Shown one piece after another: positions 43,894-51,983 of a stretch of DNA of 64,000 nt (the stretch's first letter is position 1; each line of letters opens with the position of its first letter). This DNA is from JAYPHU01 sp964611435 (GTDB lineage Bacteria; Pseudomonadota; Alphaproteobacteria; Rhodospirillales; UBA2165), in the NCBI GenBank assembly GCA_964611435.1, contig CAZSXT010000019.1:1-64000 (forward strand), given 5' to 3'. Both the position numbers and the translations under genes were made by a program. The notes beneath the pieces were generated by a model. That model was not told the origin of the DNA, searched no databases, and saw only the letters and a program-made list of their open reading frames with translations.

Positions 43894-45141
43894 ATGACCT
43901 CTTCTCTGGTCCGGCCGTTCGCCGCCCTTCGACCCGCCCAGGAATTCGCGGCCGAGGTTGCCGCACCGCCCTATGACGTATTGAATACCGAAGAGGCGCG
44001 GGCTTTGGCCGACGGCAAGGAATGGAGCTTCCTGCACATCTCCAAGCCGGAGATCGATCTGGCGCCCGGCGCCGACCCCTTTTCCGACGCGGTTTACGCC
44101 AAGGCGGCGGAGAACATGGCGAAGATGATTGAAGCCGGCGTGCTCAAACGCGACGACAAGCCCTGTTATTATGTCTACCGCGTGCAGATGGGCGATCATG
44201 TGCAGACCGGTATCGCCGCCGCCGGTTCGGCCGAGGCCTACAAAAACAATCTGATCCGGCGGCACGAGTTGACCCGGCCCGATAAGGAAAATGACAGGGT
44301 TCGGCAAATCATGGCGGTGCGCGGTCATACCGGTCCGGTGTTTACCACACACAAGCCGGAAGCCGATCTGACCGCCGTCGTGAACGAGGTCACCGCCGGT
44401 GTCCCTGCCTATTCGGTGACCGGTGAAGGGGATGTCCAGCATACCGTCTGGGTCGTCTCCGATGATGGATTGATCGCGCGGATCACCAGTGGGTTTGAGC
44501 GGCTGGGCGTCATCTATATTGCCGACGGGCACCATCGGTCCGCCGCCGGCACGCGTGCCGCGGATGAATGCCGTGCCGCCAATCCCCAGCATACGGGTGA
44601 GGAGCCCTATAATTCTTTTCTCGTGGTGAGTTTCCCCGAGCCCGAAGTGAAAATTCTGGACTACAATCGCATCGTTAAAGACCTGAACGGATTGACGCCG
44701 GAGGGGCTGGTGGAAAAGCTGAAGGCCTCATTTAAGGTCGAGGTACAAGGCAGTGCGGCCAAGCCTACCAAGCCCCGTCAATTCGGCATGTATGTTGCCG
44801 GCCAATGGTACAGCCTGGACTTCATTGGCGAGGCGCCAGGGGACGCAACGGCCAGTGACCGATTGGATGTCAGTGTATTGACTGCACATGCGCTTAGCCC
44901 GGTATTGGGTGTGGGCGATCCCCGTACCGATCCGCGGATAGATTTCGTCGGCGGCATTCGCGGCATGGCGGAACTTGAAAAGCGAGTGGACAGTGGGGAG
45001 TGGGCAGTTGCTTTCGCGCTTTATCCCACCAGCATTCCCGATCTGATGTCAGTTGCCGATGCAGAGGAAATCATGCCACCCAAAACGACCTGGTTCGAAC
45101 CCAAGCTGGCGGACGGGTTGATCTCCTTGATGCTGGATTAA
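43894..45141 (+). CDS. DUF1015 family protein
   Basis: A 415-residue cytoplasmic protein of the DUF1015 family: VRPFAALRP near the start, APPYDVLNTEEARAL, FLHISKPEIDL, the RHELTRPDKENDRV block and YIADGHHRSAAGTRA near 208. The ADGHHR motif resembles the nucleotide-binding motif of SerK/ParB-like kinases, so an ADP- or ATP-using activity is possible, but no reaction is proven. DUF1015 genes often lie near serine synthesis genes; none is seen here. Confidence 0.85.
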   Translation: MTSSLVRPFAALRPAQEFAAEVAAPPYDVLNTEEARALADGKEWSFLHISKPEIDLAPGADPFSDAVYAKAAENMAKMIEAGVLKRDDKPCYYVYRVQMGDHVQTGIAAAGSAEAYKNNLIRRHELTRPDKENDRVRQIMAVRGHTGPVFTTHKPEADLTAVVNEVTAGVPAYSVTGEGDVQHTVWVVSDDGLIARITSGFERLGVIYIADGHHRSAAGTRAADECRAANPQHTGEEPYNSFLVVSFPEPEVKILDYNRIVKDLNGLTPEGLVEKLKASFKVEVQGSAAKPTKPRQFGMYVAGQWYSLDFIGEAPGDATASDRLDVSVLTAHALSPVLGVGDPRTDPRIDFVGGIRGMAELEKRVDSGEWAVAFALYPTSIPDLMSVADAEEIMPPKTTWFEPKLADGLISLMLD

Positions 45142-45252
45142 CAACGTCTCGTTTGGTCCTTCATCCAAGCCGCATCTCCGTATAACTACGTATTTGCCGT
45201 CCAACAGGGCGCGACATAATCGTGCGTTATAACCGATGGCTGAGGTTGCGGG

Positions 45253-46077
45253 ATGGCATCCAATCTGCTGGAGCGGGTGACAGGCCGATTTAAGCGGCTG
45301 TCCAGATCCAGAAATAATGATGGCGAAGGCGTGAATGGGGTCGACCTTGAGAATGGGACGATCAGCATTGACGTGGAAGGTCTCGGCTACGACGAAGTCG
45401 GCACCCGCGATGTATTTCGGGAAGGCGAAGAGAATGAGGGACGGGAGATGCTCATCGCCGATGACCCCAGCGTCTACATCATTGATCTCCGGCCCTTCTA
45501 CAAGGCCATCAACACGGAAACCGGCAGCCGGCTTGCCAATGGACTGTTGGAGACCGCGGAGAATATGTTGGAGCGCCGGCTTAAAGGCGAAGGCACCTAC
45601 ACCAACCGCGATAATGAGGTGATTCTGTTTCGATTTCGCAACTCCCGGGAGGATGGGCTCCGGGTTGCAGTCGGGTTCGTTAATGAAATTGGCCGGCATT
45701 TCCTCCGGGACGCCTATAAGTCCGAAGACTTCGTCGAGCAGGTGATCAACATGTCGGAATCGAAAACGGCCATCGACGGTGACGGTAATATCAATGTGGA
45801 TAATGCTCTCAAGTACCGGCTGATCGTGGATCGATCGACCGAGAATGAATTTGTGCCCGAATGGGATACAGAGGAATCTGACCGCTATCGCGAGCCTCGG
45901 GACTTGATGGAGCTGGCCGTGGAAATTCACCATCGGCCCACCTCTGAAAAGATCGAGAGAACCGGTGCCGACCGTCGTCAGATGTCTTTGCCGTTCGAGG
46001 GTGAGGACCGCCGTAAAAAACAGCGCGGACGCCGGGACGAGGACAATCCCTCCATGAATGTCTGGCGTCCCAAGTAA
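45253..46077 (+). CDS. Degenerate GGDEF-like domain protein of unknown function
   Basis: A 274-residue protein without an assigned family. Residues about 74-155 can be aligned by eye with a GGDEF cyclase domain: VYIIDLRPFYKAINTETGSR corresponds to the DxDxFKxINDxxGH strand-helix, and TNRDNEVILFRFRN occupies the place of RxGGDEFxxxL. The metal and nucleotide residues are lost, so it should not make cyclic di-GMP. The C-terminal 50 residues are charged and contain DRRQMSLPFEGEDRRKKQRG, a pattern of a disordered, basic linear element. It may bind a partner or c-di-GMP. It lies 111 bases after the DUF1015 gene. Confidence 0.55.
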   Translation: MASNLLERVTGRFKRLSRSRNNDGEGVNGVDLENGTISIDVEGLGYDEVGTRDVFREGEENEGREMLIADDPSVYIIDLRPFYKAINTETGSRLANGLLETAENMLERRLKGEGTYTNRDNEVILFRFRNSREDGLRVAVGFVNEIGRHFLRDAYKSEDFVEQVINMSESKTAIDGDGNINVDNALKYRLIVDRSTENEFVPEWDTEESDRYREPRDLMELAVEIHHRPTSEKIERTGADRRQMSLPFEGEDRRKKQRGRRDEDNPSMNVWRPK

Positions 46078-46160
46078 AGAAATGCGTTAAGCTCTGGATT
46101 CCGGAACGTCTTTCCGTCTTAATACACCAAACAATCCATGACTATTGACGGGAGGCCAGC

Positions 46161-46766
46161 ATGGACGCATCCGGCGACACAAGCACATCCGTTTCTCCGC
46201 TCCAATCGGGGCACCTCAGGGGCGTACATCATCTTGCGCTTACCACCGAAGACATGAAAATGACCACTGAATTCTATGTGGACGTGCTCGGCATGAAGCT
46301 GGTCCATGCGATGAAGGTGCCGGACGGTGTGGGCACGGTGAATAACAGGGGCAATCCGCCGTGGGAGCGTCTCCGCCACTACTTCTTTGATATGGGCGGC
46401 GATAGTCTCTGGGCGTTCTTCGAAATTCCCAAAGGTGAAAAGCAACAATCCGACCGGGATAATATCGGCGGTATGCAGCATGTAGCTTTCGCTGTTTCCG
46501 AGGCCGAGTTCGAGCCACTACAGAAACGGCTTGAGTCTCATGGGGTAGAGATAGACGGGCCGGTGGAAATCCTGCCGGGGTTGTTTTCCTTCTATTTCTA
46601 CGACCCCAACGGCATCCGCCTGGAGGCCTGCTGCAAACCGTCGGACGGCGGCAATCAGCAGGTGGTCGAGAGCGTCACTCAGTCCAAAGATGTGGCCAAA
46701 GACGAGCTGCGCACCATGACCGATGACGAGGAATGGCTCGACCGGATGACGGCGGGACTGGACTAG
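46161..46766 (+). CDS. VOC-family (glyoxalase/dioxygenase-like) metalloprotein
   Basis: A 201-residue vicinal-oxygen-chelate protein. Metal ligands are visible as His in GVHHLALTTEDM, His in GGMQHVAFAVSE and Glu in GIRLEACC. The paired beta-alpha-beta modules and 'TEFYVDVLGMKLVHAMK' are typical of extradiol dioxygenase/glyoxalase-like proteins. The C-terminal 35 residues are an acidic extension. Substrate unknown. GGGAGGCC lies before the ATG. A carboxymuconolactone-decarboxylase-type gene follows 13 bases later, so the two likely work in one pathway. Confidence 0.82.
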   Translation: MDASGDTSTSVSPLQSGHLRGVHHLALTTEDMKMTTEFYVDVLGMKLVHAMKVPDGVGTVNNRGNPPWERLRHYFFDMGGDSLWAFFEIPKGEKQQSDRDNIGGMQHVAFAVSEAEFEPLQKRLESHGVEIDGPVEILPGLFSFYFYDPNGIRLEACCKPSDGGNQQVVESVTQSKDVAKDELRTMTDDEEWLDRMTAGLD

Positions 46767-46779
46767 GGAGAAAAAGACG

Positions 46780-47358
46780 ATGGCGGCGGAAGGGTATAAC
46801 AACCGGCAGAACTTTGAGATGGAGAACTGGCCGGAGCTGCGGGAATCAATGAACAATGTGTTCAAGTTGATTTTCCCCACCCGCAAGGTGCCGGGCGAGT
46901 TGAAACAATTTGTGTTCACGGCGGCGAGTTTGGCCAGCGGCTGCCGCCATTGCCAATCTCACGGCTCCTACCACCTGCACAAAATCGGCGTGCCGGACGA
47001 AAAAATTCAGGCCATGTGGACCTATCAGGACTCGGATTTGTTTTCCGAAGCAGAGCGCGCAGCCCTTGATCTGGCCTTTGCCGCGGGTGTTGCCCCCAGC
47101 GCGGTTGAACCGGAGAATTTTGAGGAGCTTCGCAAGCACTATTCCGATGACGAAATTATCGAGTTACTGGCGGTGATTGCCATCGGCGGTTTCCTTAACC
47201 GCTGGAACGACACCATTGCCACGGTGACTGATCAGGAATCCATCGATTACGCCAACAAGACATTACGGCCCGTCGGCTGGGGCGCCGGTAAGCACACTGG
47301 GCAGCCGGAAGAACAGCGCAAGGCGCACCCAATCACGTTGGGCTGGACGAATAAGTAA
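46780..47358 (+). CDS. Carboxymuconolactone decarboxylase / AhpD-like protein
   Basis: A 192-residue all-helical CMD-fold protein. The redox-type motif SGCRHCQSHGSYHL gives Cys55-x-x-Cys58 with His61 nearby, as in AhpD-like peroxidase/disulfide reductases; pure decarboxylases lack the Cys pair. It may reduce peroxides or act on a ring-cleavage product. It forms a unit with the VOC gene and converges on the arylsulfotransferase-like gene 9 bases away. Confidence 0.82.
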   Translation: MAAEGYNNRQNFEMENWPELRESMNNVFKLIFPTRKVPGELKQFVFTAASLASGCRHCQSHGSYHLHKIGVPDEKIQAMWTYQDSDLFSEAERAALDLAFAAGVAPSAVEPENFEELRKHYSDDEIIELLAVIAIGGFLNRWNDTIATVTDQESIDYANKTLRPVGWGAGKHTGQPEEQRKAHPITLGWTNK

Positions 47359-47367
47359 CGGTTTTCG

Positions 47368-48426
47368 TTAGCCGCGTAGCAGGGCCGTTATTCTGGAATC
47401 TTCCTTGGCGTACTTGCGGGCGCGGAATATCTGATTGGTGGTCCCGATCTGAGGAACATTGTTGTAGAACGGCGAGACATACTCCCACACGATCTCGCCG
47501 TCTTGGGTGACCTCAAACATTCGGCCGTGCTGTCCCTCGCAAATGAAGGTATTGCCGTTGGGCATCCGATGCACGCCACTGACCCGCGGGGAATAGAACG
47601 TGACCGCCGGCTTCCCTTTGTACTGCCAGGCAATTTCCTTCGTCTTGGGATCGATTTCCAGAATACGGGAATGTTCCGGTGTCGGCTGTTCGGAACCATT
47701 GGCAAATAAGATGATATTTCCGTTCTTCAGCCTTTGGCAGTCATGCTGCCCACCCCAGCTGCGGTCGGCCATCTCCCAATCGATAGCGCCGGTTTCCCGG
47801 TTGACCAGTATGATCAAATCAAGCTGACGAAAACTGACCAGAATGTTTCCATCGGGCTGGACATGGCAGGTGTTGGCGTGGGCGAATTCATGCCGGTTGG
47901 TGTTTGGACGTAAGGGATAGGTGTCGTAGGGGAAATGGTCCTTCAGCCGCCACTCCCATACAATTTTTCCGTCGCGGTCCACTTCCCGGAGCACATCTTC
48001 ATAGACGCCGCCGTCCGCGTGGTCGCTGTCGGGCAGGCCGCCTTTGATCCGGTCCGCTTCGTTCGAAGGTGTCAGTTCCCACGATAAATAAAGCACGTTG
48101 CCGGAAGGCGTGGGGTTGAAGTCATGGTGTTGGAACAAATCCGTATGCTCCCAGACGATTTCACCTCCGGGGTCGAATTCCAACAGCCGCCCACCGCCGG
48201 CGGCGAGTCTCGGCCCACCCTTGGCTTTTACCGAGATCAGGAGATTGCCGTTTTCCAGAAGCTGGCCGTAGTTCCCCAGCATCCCCGGCAGCCGCCATTG
48301 ATGGGCGATTTCGCCCCGTTCGCCCAGCAAAAAGCATTCCTTGCCGCCCGCCGGCGCAAAGAGAACATATCCCGGCTGAAATAGTTCCCGTTCCGAACAC
48401 GTAACGCCGTATTGTAGTGGCCGCAT
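47368..48426 (-). CDS. Arylsulfotransferase (ASST)-like beta-propeller protein
   Basis: A 352-residue protein with repeated propeller blades (NGNLLISVKAKGG, SGNVLYLSWELTP, DGNILVSFRQLD, NGNIILFANGSEQ, NGNTFICEGQHGR), each closing with GEIVWE- or EIAWQ-type strands, as in the ASST/arylsulfotransferase family. His residues in HHDFNPTPSGN and HANTCHVQPDGN sit where the active-site His lies in ASST. Classical ASST is periplasmic and longer; no signal peptide is seen here, so a cytoplasmic role is likely and sulfate transfer is unproven. It is last in a minus-strand run with SDR and GST genes. Confidence 0.75.
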   Translation of the reverse strand: MRPLQYGVTCSERELFQPGYVLFAPAGGKECFLLGERGEIAHQWRLPGMLGNYGQLLENGNLLISVKAKGGPRLAAGGGRLLEFDPGGEIVWEHTDLFQHHDFNPTPSGNVLYLSWELTPSNEADRIKGGLPDSDHADGGVYEDVLREVDRDGKIVWEWRLKDHFPYDTYPLRPNTNRHEFAHANTCHVQPDGNILVSFRQLDLIILVNRETGAIDWEMADRSWGGQHDCQRLKNGNIILFANGSEQPTPEHSRILEIDPKTKEIAWQYKGKPAVTFYSPRVSGVHRMPNGNTFICEGQHGRMFEVTQDGEIVWEYVSPFYNNVPQIGTTNQIFRARKYAKEDSRITALLRG

Positions 48427-48462
48427 GGGCTGCTCCTTGAAATATCGATATTGCAGGCAGAT

Positions 48463-49218
48463 TTATTGGCAGAACCGTCCACCGTCCACATTGATGGACT
48501 GTCCGGTGAGAAAATCACTGTCCTCAGACGCAAAGAACAGCAATGAACCGATCAAGTCCTCGGGCATCATATCCCGCTTAATAATCCGGCTTTGAACGGT
48601 GGGCGCCCGGGCAACATCCAGTTGCGGATGGTTTTTGACACCTTCGCTCTCGGTAAGACCGGGAATGAGGCAGTTCACGAAGATATTCTTATCGCCCAGC
48701 TCCCGGGCTGCTGAACGGGTCAGGCCGAGAATGGCGCCTTTCGAGCTCACATAGTGTGCAAAACCCGGGCCGCCGTAATAAAACGTGCCTGAGCTTACAT
48801 TGATGATCTTTCCGCGCCCGTTCTTGATCATGCTCGGCACGCAGGCCTTGATACATTGAAAAGTACCTCGCGCATTGACGGTCAAGACGCGATCCCATTC
48901 TTCATTGGACATTTCCATGATCGGCGTGATCATCAGTTCGGCAAAGAGAGCAGCATTGTTGACCAGAATCTCGATGGAACCAAATTCCGCCTCGGTACGG
49001 CTGACCAGTCCTGCGAGTGAGTCATCGATGGTGACATCAGCTTCGATGGCGATCGCGGCGCCGCCGTTGCTATTTATCTCGTCGGCGACCCGGGAGGGAT
49101 CTGCAATATCGGAGACGACGACCTTTGCGCCTTCCTGAGCCATAGCCTTTGCATAGGTCTCACCAATACCTTGGGCCGCGCCGGTCACGACGGCCACCTT
49201 TCCGGCCAATCTGTTCAT
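48463..49218 (-). CDS. Short-chain dehydrogenase/reductase
   Basis: A 251-residue classical SDR. The cofactor motif is VAVVTGAAQGIGE; an acidic residue (VVSDIAD) after beta-2 indicates NAD preference. NNAA and the catalytic Ser-Tyr-Lys (NVSSGTFYYGG...YVSSK) are intact. Ends with TGQSINVDGGRFCQ. Substrate unknown, probably a hydroxy or keto intermediate of the operon's pathway. It lies 25 bases downstream of the GST gene and 36 upstream of the arylsulfotransferase-like gene. Confidence 0.9.
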   Translation of the reverse strand: MNRLAGKVAVVTGAAQGIGETYAKAMAQEGAKVVVSDIADPSRVADEINSNGGAAIAIEADVTIDDSLAGLVSRTEAEFGSIEILVNNAALFAELMITPIMEMSNEEWDRVLTVNARGTFQCIKACVPSMIKNGRGKIINVSSGTFYYGGPGFAHYVSSKGAILGLTRSAARELGDKNIFVNCLIPGLTESEGVKNHPQLDVARAPTVQSRIIKRDMMPEDLIGSLLFFASEDSDFLTGQSINVDGGRFCQ

Positions 49219-49243
49219 GTCTATCTCCTTGATAAATAGAATT

Positions 49244-50062
49244 TTACGAAGGCATCATTTCTCGATAGCTATCGAGCAATTCTCTAAATTTTGACGCGAC
49301 CTTTCTTCCCGCCACGGCGTGGGGCGCGTCGTCGTCCTCGCTTTGTCCGGGATACTCTTCCAGTGATTTATAGCTCTCGCGGGTGGTGATCCGGTCCCAC
49401 CAGGCCTGAACGTTCGGCCGGCCTTCGATCCACAAGTCGAGCAGTCTGAGCAAATCCAGCACTTTGATAAACGGCGCATGGGTGATTTCGACCAAGCTGA
49501 TGTCTTCTCCCATGATCCAGGGACGTCCGTCGGCAAGGGTTTTCTCCGCCTTTGCGAATATCCGCTCCCATGCACCGACAGCGCGCATAACATAAGGCGA
49601 ATCCAGGCCTTCGCGGATGCATGATTGTTGCCGGTGAATCCGATCAATATCCGTCACCTGTTTCCACCGTTCTTCCATTTTCTCGATGGGAACGGCGAGG
49701 CGAAACTTGGTCACAAAGTTAATGGATGCCGTGGCCTGATACCCCGATTCGTCGCAGTCTTTGATCCACTCGTCCATGTGGGCCCGGTGTACAGGATCGT
49801 GGGGGCTCAGTGCCGGGATATCCTTAAGACCGTCAATGTAGCGGCAGATGATGGAAGACTCCCGGATCGCCCGGCCGTTATGGACCAGGGTCGGCACCTG
49901 GGACTTCCGGTTAAGTTTCTGATATTCGGGCGTGAATTGCTCACCTTTCATCAGGACGATCTTGCGAGGCTCCCAATCTGTGATGCCTTTTTCACGGAGG
50001 GTCATCAATACCCGGTTCGAGCAGATCGAATCGGCTTCTTCCAGATAATAGAGTTCAAGCAT
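49244..50062 (-). CDS. Glutathione S-transferase-like protein
   Basis: A 272-residue GST. The N-terminal thioredoxin-like domain has YYLEEADSICSNRVLMTLREKG, the cis-Pro loop SQVPTLVHNGRAIRESSIICRYID that binds glutathione, and a helical C-terminal domain with GRPWIMGEDISLVEITHAPFI. It is longer than a typical 200-220-residue GST. The Ser/Cys in DSICSNR is the probable thiol-activating site. Bacterial GSTs of this layout include reductive or hydrolytic dehalogenases and ring-fission isomerases. Its neighbours (selenoprotein deiodinase, SDR) make a dehalogenation or detoxification role plausible. Confidence 0.87.
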   Translation of the reverse strand: MLELYYLEEADSICSNRVLMTLREKGITDWEPRKIVLMKGEQFTPEYQKLNRKSQVPTLVHNGRAIRESSIICRYIDGLKDIPALSPHDPVHRAHMDEWIKDCDESGYQATASINFVTKFRLAVPIEKMEERWKQVTDIDRIHRQQSCIREGLDSPYVMRAVGAWERIFAKAEKTLADGRPWIMGEDISLVEITHAPFIKVLDLLRLLDLWIEGRPNVQAWWDRITTRESYKSLEEYPGQSEDDDAPHAVAGRKVASKFRELLDSYREMMPS

Positions 50063-50175
50063 TCACTGATCCTGTCCGCGACCCATTAGTTTCTGCTGTT
50101 AAAGTTATTTGAGTTGCCGCGCCCCGTAAACGGCGACGCTTTAATTGTATTGGCGCAGGCAGCCATAAATTGGAA

Positions 50176-50202
50176 GGCCGGTCCGGTTGCCCGGCGCCGG
50201 CC
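50176..50202. terminator. GC-rich nested hairpin after the deiodinase-like gene
   Basis: GGCCGG-T-CCGG-TTGC-CCGG-CG-CCGGCC forms a nested hairpin 65 bases past the selenoprotein stop and 114 bases before the GST start. On the minus strand the tail is TTCCAATTTA, a weak T tract, so partial termination is possible. Confidence 0.4.
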
Positions 50203-50266
50203 CCCTCAAACATTTGGACTGCTTGGACTGTCACTGAACGACGATGTCCTCCCCCTGTTCTGCCAG

Positions 50267-50929
50267 CTAGCCGGTGATCTCATTCATGGCTTGTTCGAAT
50301 TCATCCACGTCGAAATACAGAGGGCCCATGCCGCCCTGATAAGCGATCTTGCCGTCATTCCCGATGATGTAGAGCCGGTCGGGCCAGGACTGATATTTGT
50401 CCTCTGCCTCGTTCTCCATATTGTCGAGAAGCATCGGGAAAGAGAAGTTGTAGCGCAGCATACAGGCGGCAGCGACGTCAGCACGCTCGTCCGCTGTCTC
50501 CGGCTGTTCAAAGACAACCCCCTCGTCCAGATTTCGGGGCACCTGATCCTCGCCCTCGGCATGGGCTTCCCGGATGTAGACACCAAAGAATTTTGCTTTA
50601 TCGCCGTAGGATTTCGCCAGTTCGTCGAGGCGCACGGCCCCGTCTCTGAAAGGCGGTCACGTATACGAGCCGAATATCAATCCGATCGGTGTGCCGAAAT
50701 GGTCTGACAGCCGTTCATTTTCTCCGGTTCGTTTGCCGTGGGCATCAAGCCGTTCGACCTCGAAGTCCGGCGCCGGATTACCCACCTTGGGGGATTTTTC
50801 CCGGTCTCGGATGACCCGATTCTCGATAAATGATCGAAGCTTCTCCCGGGTTAGTCCACGGGTTTCCAGCCATTCCTCGGTCGAGTTGACCACGATGGCT
50901 TCAAATTTTTCAGGAAGTTCTACCGCCAC
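50267..50929 (-). CDS. Deiodinase-family selenoprotein with in-frame TGA (Sec91)
   Basis: Read through the TGA at 50659-50657 this is a 220-residue thioredoxin-fold protein of the iodothyronine deiodinase family. The catalytic motif is FGSYT-U-PPF, where mammalian deiodinases have FGSCT-U-PPF. Family blocks continue in frame after the TGA: FFGVYIREAHAEG and RLYIIGNDGKIAYQGGMGP, matching the deiodinase YIEEAH and RLYVIxxGxxxYQGGxGP. Both halves are in one frame with no intervening stop. A bSECIS-like hairpin follows the TGA. Residues 1-60 are a soluble helical lead with no membrane anchor. Standard annotation would split it into two short ORFs. It is divergent from a LysR gene. Confidence 0.85.
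50626..50659 (-). promoter_or_regulatory. Selenocysteine TGA with bSECIS-like hairpin
   Basis: Starting 15 nt after the TGA, CGGGGC (50642-50637) pairs with GCCTCG (50631-50626) around the loop CGTGC (50636-50632). The apical loop begins 21 nt after TGA and has G at its second position, within the usual limits for bacterial SECIS elements (about 16-37 nt; G in the first two loop bases). Confidence 0.7.
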
Positions 50930-51056
50930 TTTCTGTCTCCCATTCGCAAATTGGCTGCAGACCAGGCGCCGCCCGATCCAATTATATAAAGTTATTCTAA
51001 ATGAAAACCTTCGTCTAATTGATATATCTAATGATATGAATTAGAAAATCTAAATA
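50930..51056. promoter_or_regulatory. Divergent promoter region with AT-rich palindrome (candidate LysR operator)
   Basis: The 127-base gap between the deiodinase-like gene and the LysR gene is unusually AT-rich on its right half. TCTAAT (51014-51019) and ATTAGA (51040-51045) are inverted around TGATATATCTAATGATATGA. The overall form fits a LysR-type T-N11-A palindromic site controlling both directions. Confidence 0.45.
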
Positions 51057-51968
51057 ATGGTCGATTATCCTTCATTGCCGCCGCTCAATGCGCTCCGGGC
51101 CTTCGGCGCGGTGGGCCGTTACCTCAGTTTTGCCAAGGCGGCTGAGGAGTTGCATGTCACCCCCGCCGCGGTCAGCCAGCAGATTAAGAACCTGGAGGCT
51201 ATTCTCGGACTGAACCTTTTTCACCGTCTGGGGCGGCGCATCACTCTGACAGAAGCTGGTCATCAGCTATTGCCGGGTATAGAGAACGGGTTTGGCGAAA
51301 TGGAGAGGGCGGTTAGACGAGTTCGAATGCTCGGCCAGCCGACCTATATTTCCTGTAATACCGTCGGGGCATTTGCCGCCCGATGGCTGGTGCCAAGGTT
51401 AGAGCGCTGGACAAAGGCATATCCCAAAATTGACGTGCGGATCTCCACCTCGGCCGAACTGGTCTCGTTCGAGGAGCGGGAAATCGACATGGCGATTAGG
51501 TTGAGTGCCGGCGAGGAAATGGGATTGTATACTGAACTGCTGCAACGGGAAACGGTGGTGCCGATGTGTAGTCCCGCTCTCTTGACGCAGACGCCTCCCC
51601 TTCGCCGCCCTGAAGACCTGGTGAATTTTCAACTTATTCATTTCACCCCGGCGGCCGGGCGGATCAATACGCGATGGGCGGATTGGTTGAAAATCGCCAA
51701 AGTCGAAACGGTTGATCCCGAACGGGGAGTTTCGTTGAGTGACGGCACGGCCGCACTGAATGCGGCTATTGCCGGTCAAGGCGTGGTATTGGCCCCGAAG
51801 ACCATTGCTCTAATCGATCTGGCCCTGGGGACGCTGGTTATTCCCTTTGACATTGAACTGCCGACCGATCTTGCCTGGCGCCTTGTGATGCCGCCAGGAA
51901 ATCTAGAGCGGCAGGAGATCCGGGATTTCCGGACCTGGCTTTTGGAAGAGTCGAGGGGAGACCAGTAA
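51057..51968 (+). CDS. LysR-family transcriptional regulator (GcvA-like)
   Basis: A 303-residue LysR regulator. The N-terminal winged HTH is clear (LNALRAFGAVGRYLSFAKAAEELHVTPAAVSQQIKNLE, then LFHRLGRRITLTEAGHQLLP). The effector-binding domain follows (TYISCNTVGAFAARWLVPRL and SDGTAALNAAIAGQGVVLAP), with a layout like GcvA-type members. It is divergent from the deiodinase-like gene, the usual arrangement for LysR regulators and their target operon. Effector unknown. The Crp/Fnr gene converges on it. Confidence 0.92.
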   Translation: MVDYPSLPPLNALRAFGAVGRYLSFAKAAEELHVTPAAVSQQIKNLEAILGLNLFHRLGRRITLTEAGHQLLPGIENGFGEMERAVRRVRMLGQPTYISCNTVGAFAARWLVPRLERWTKAYPKIDVRISTSAELVSFEEREIDMAIRLSAGEEMGLYTELLQRETVVPMCSPALLTQTPPLRRPEDLVNFQLIHFTPAAGRINTRWADWLKIAKVETVDPERGVSLSDGTAALNAAIAGQGVVLAPKTIALIDLALGTLVIPFDIELPTDLAWRLVMPPGNLERQEIRDFRTWLLEESRGDQ

Positions 51969-51983
51969 CGCCGACGCGAGGGC

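Noticed and set aside
46780..47358. AhpD-like protein as a second selenoprotein
   Set aside because: Its redox motif is encoded as Cys-x-x-Cys with ordinary codons and no in-frame TGA.
50114..50707. 197-residue plus-strand frame opposite the deiodinase-like gene
   Set aside because: It is the antisense image of the readthrough selenoprotein. The minus-strand product has strong family motifs; the plus-strand product has none.
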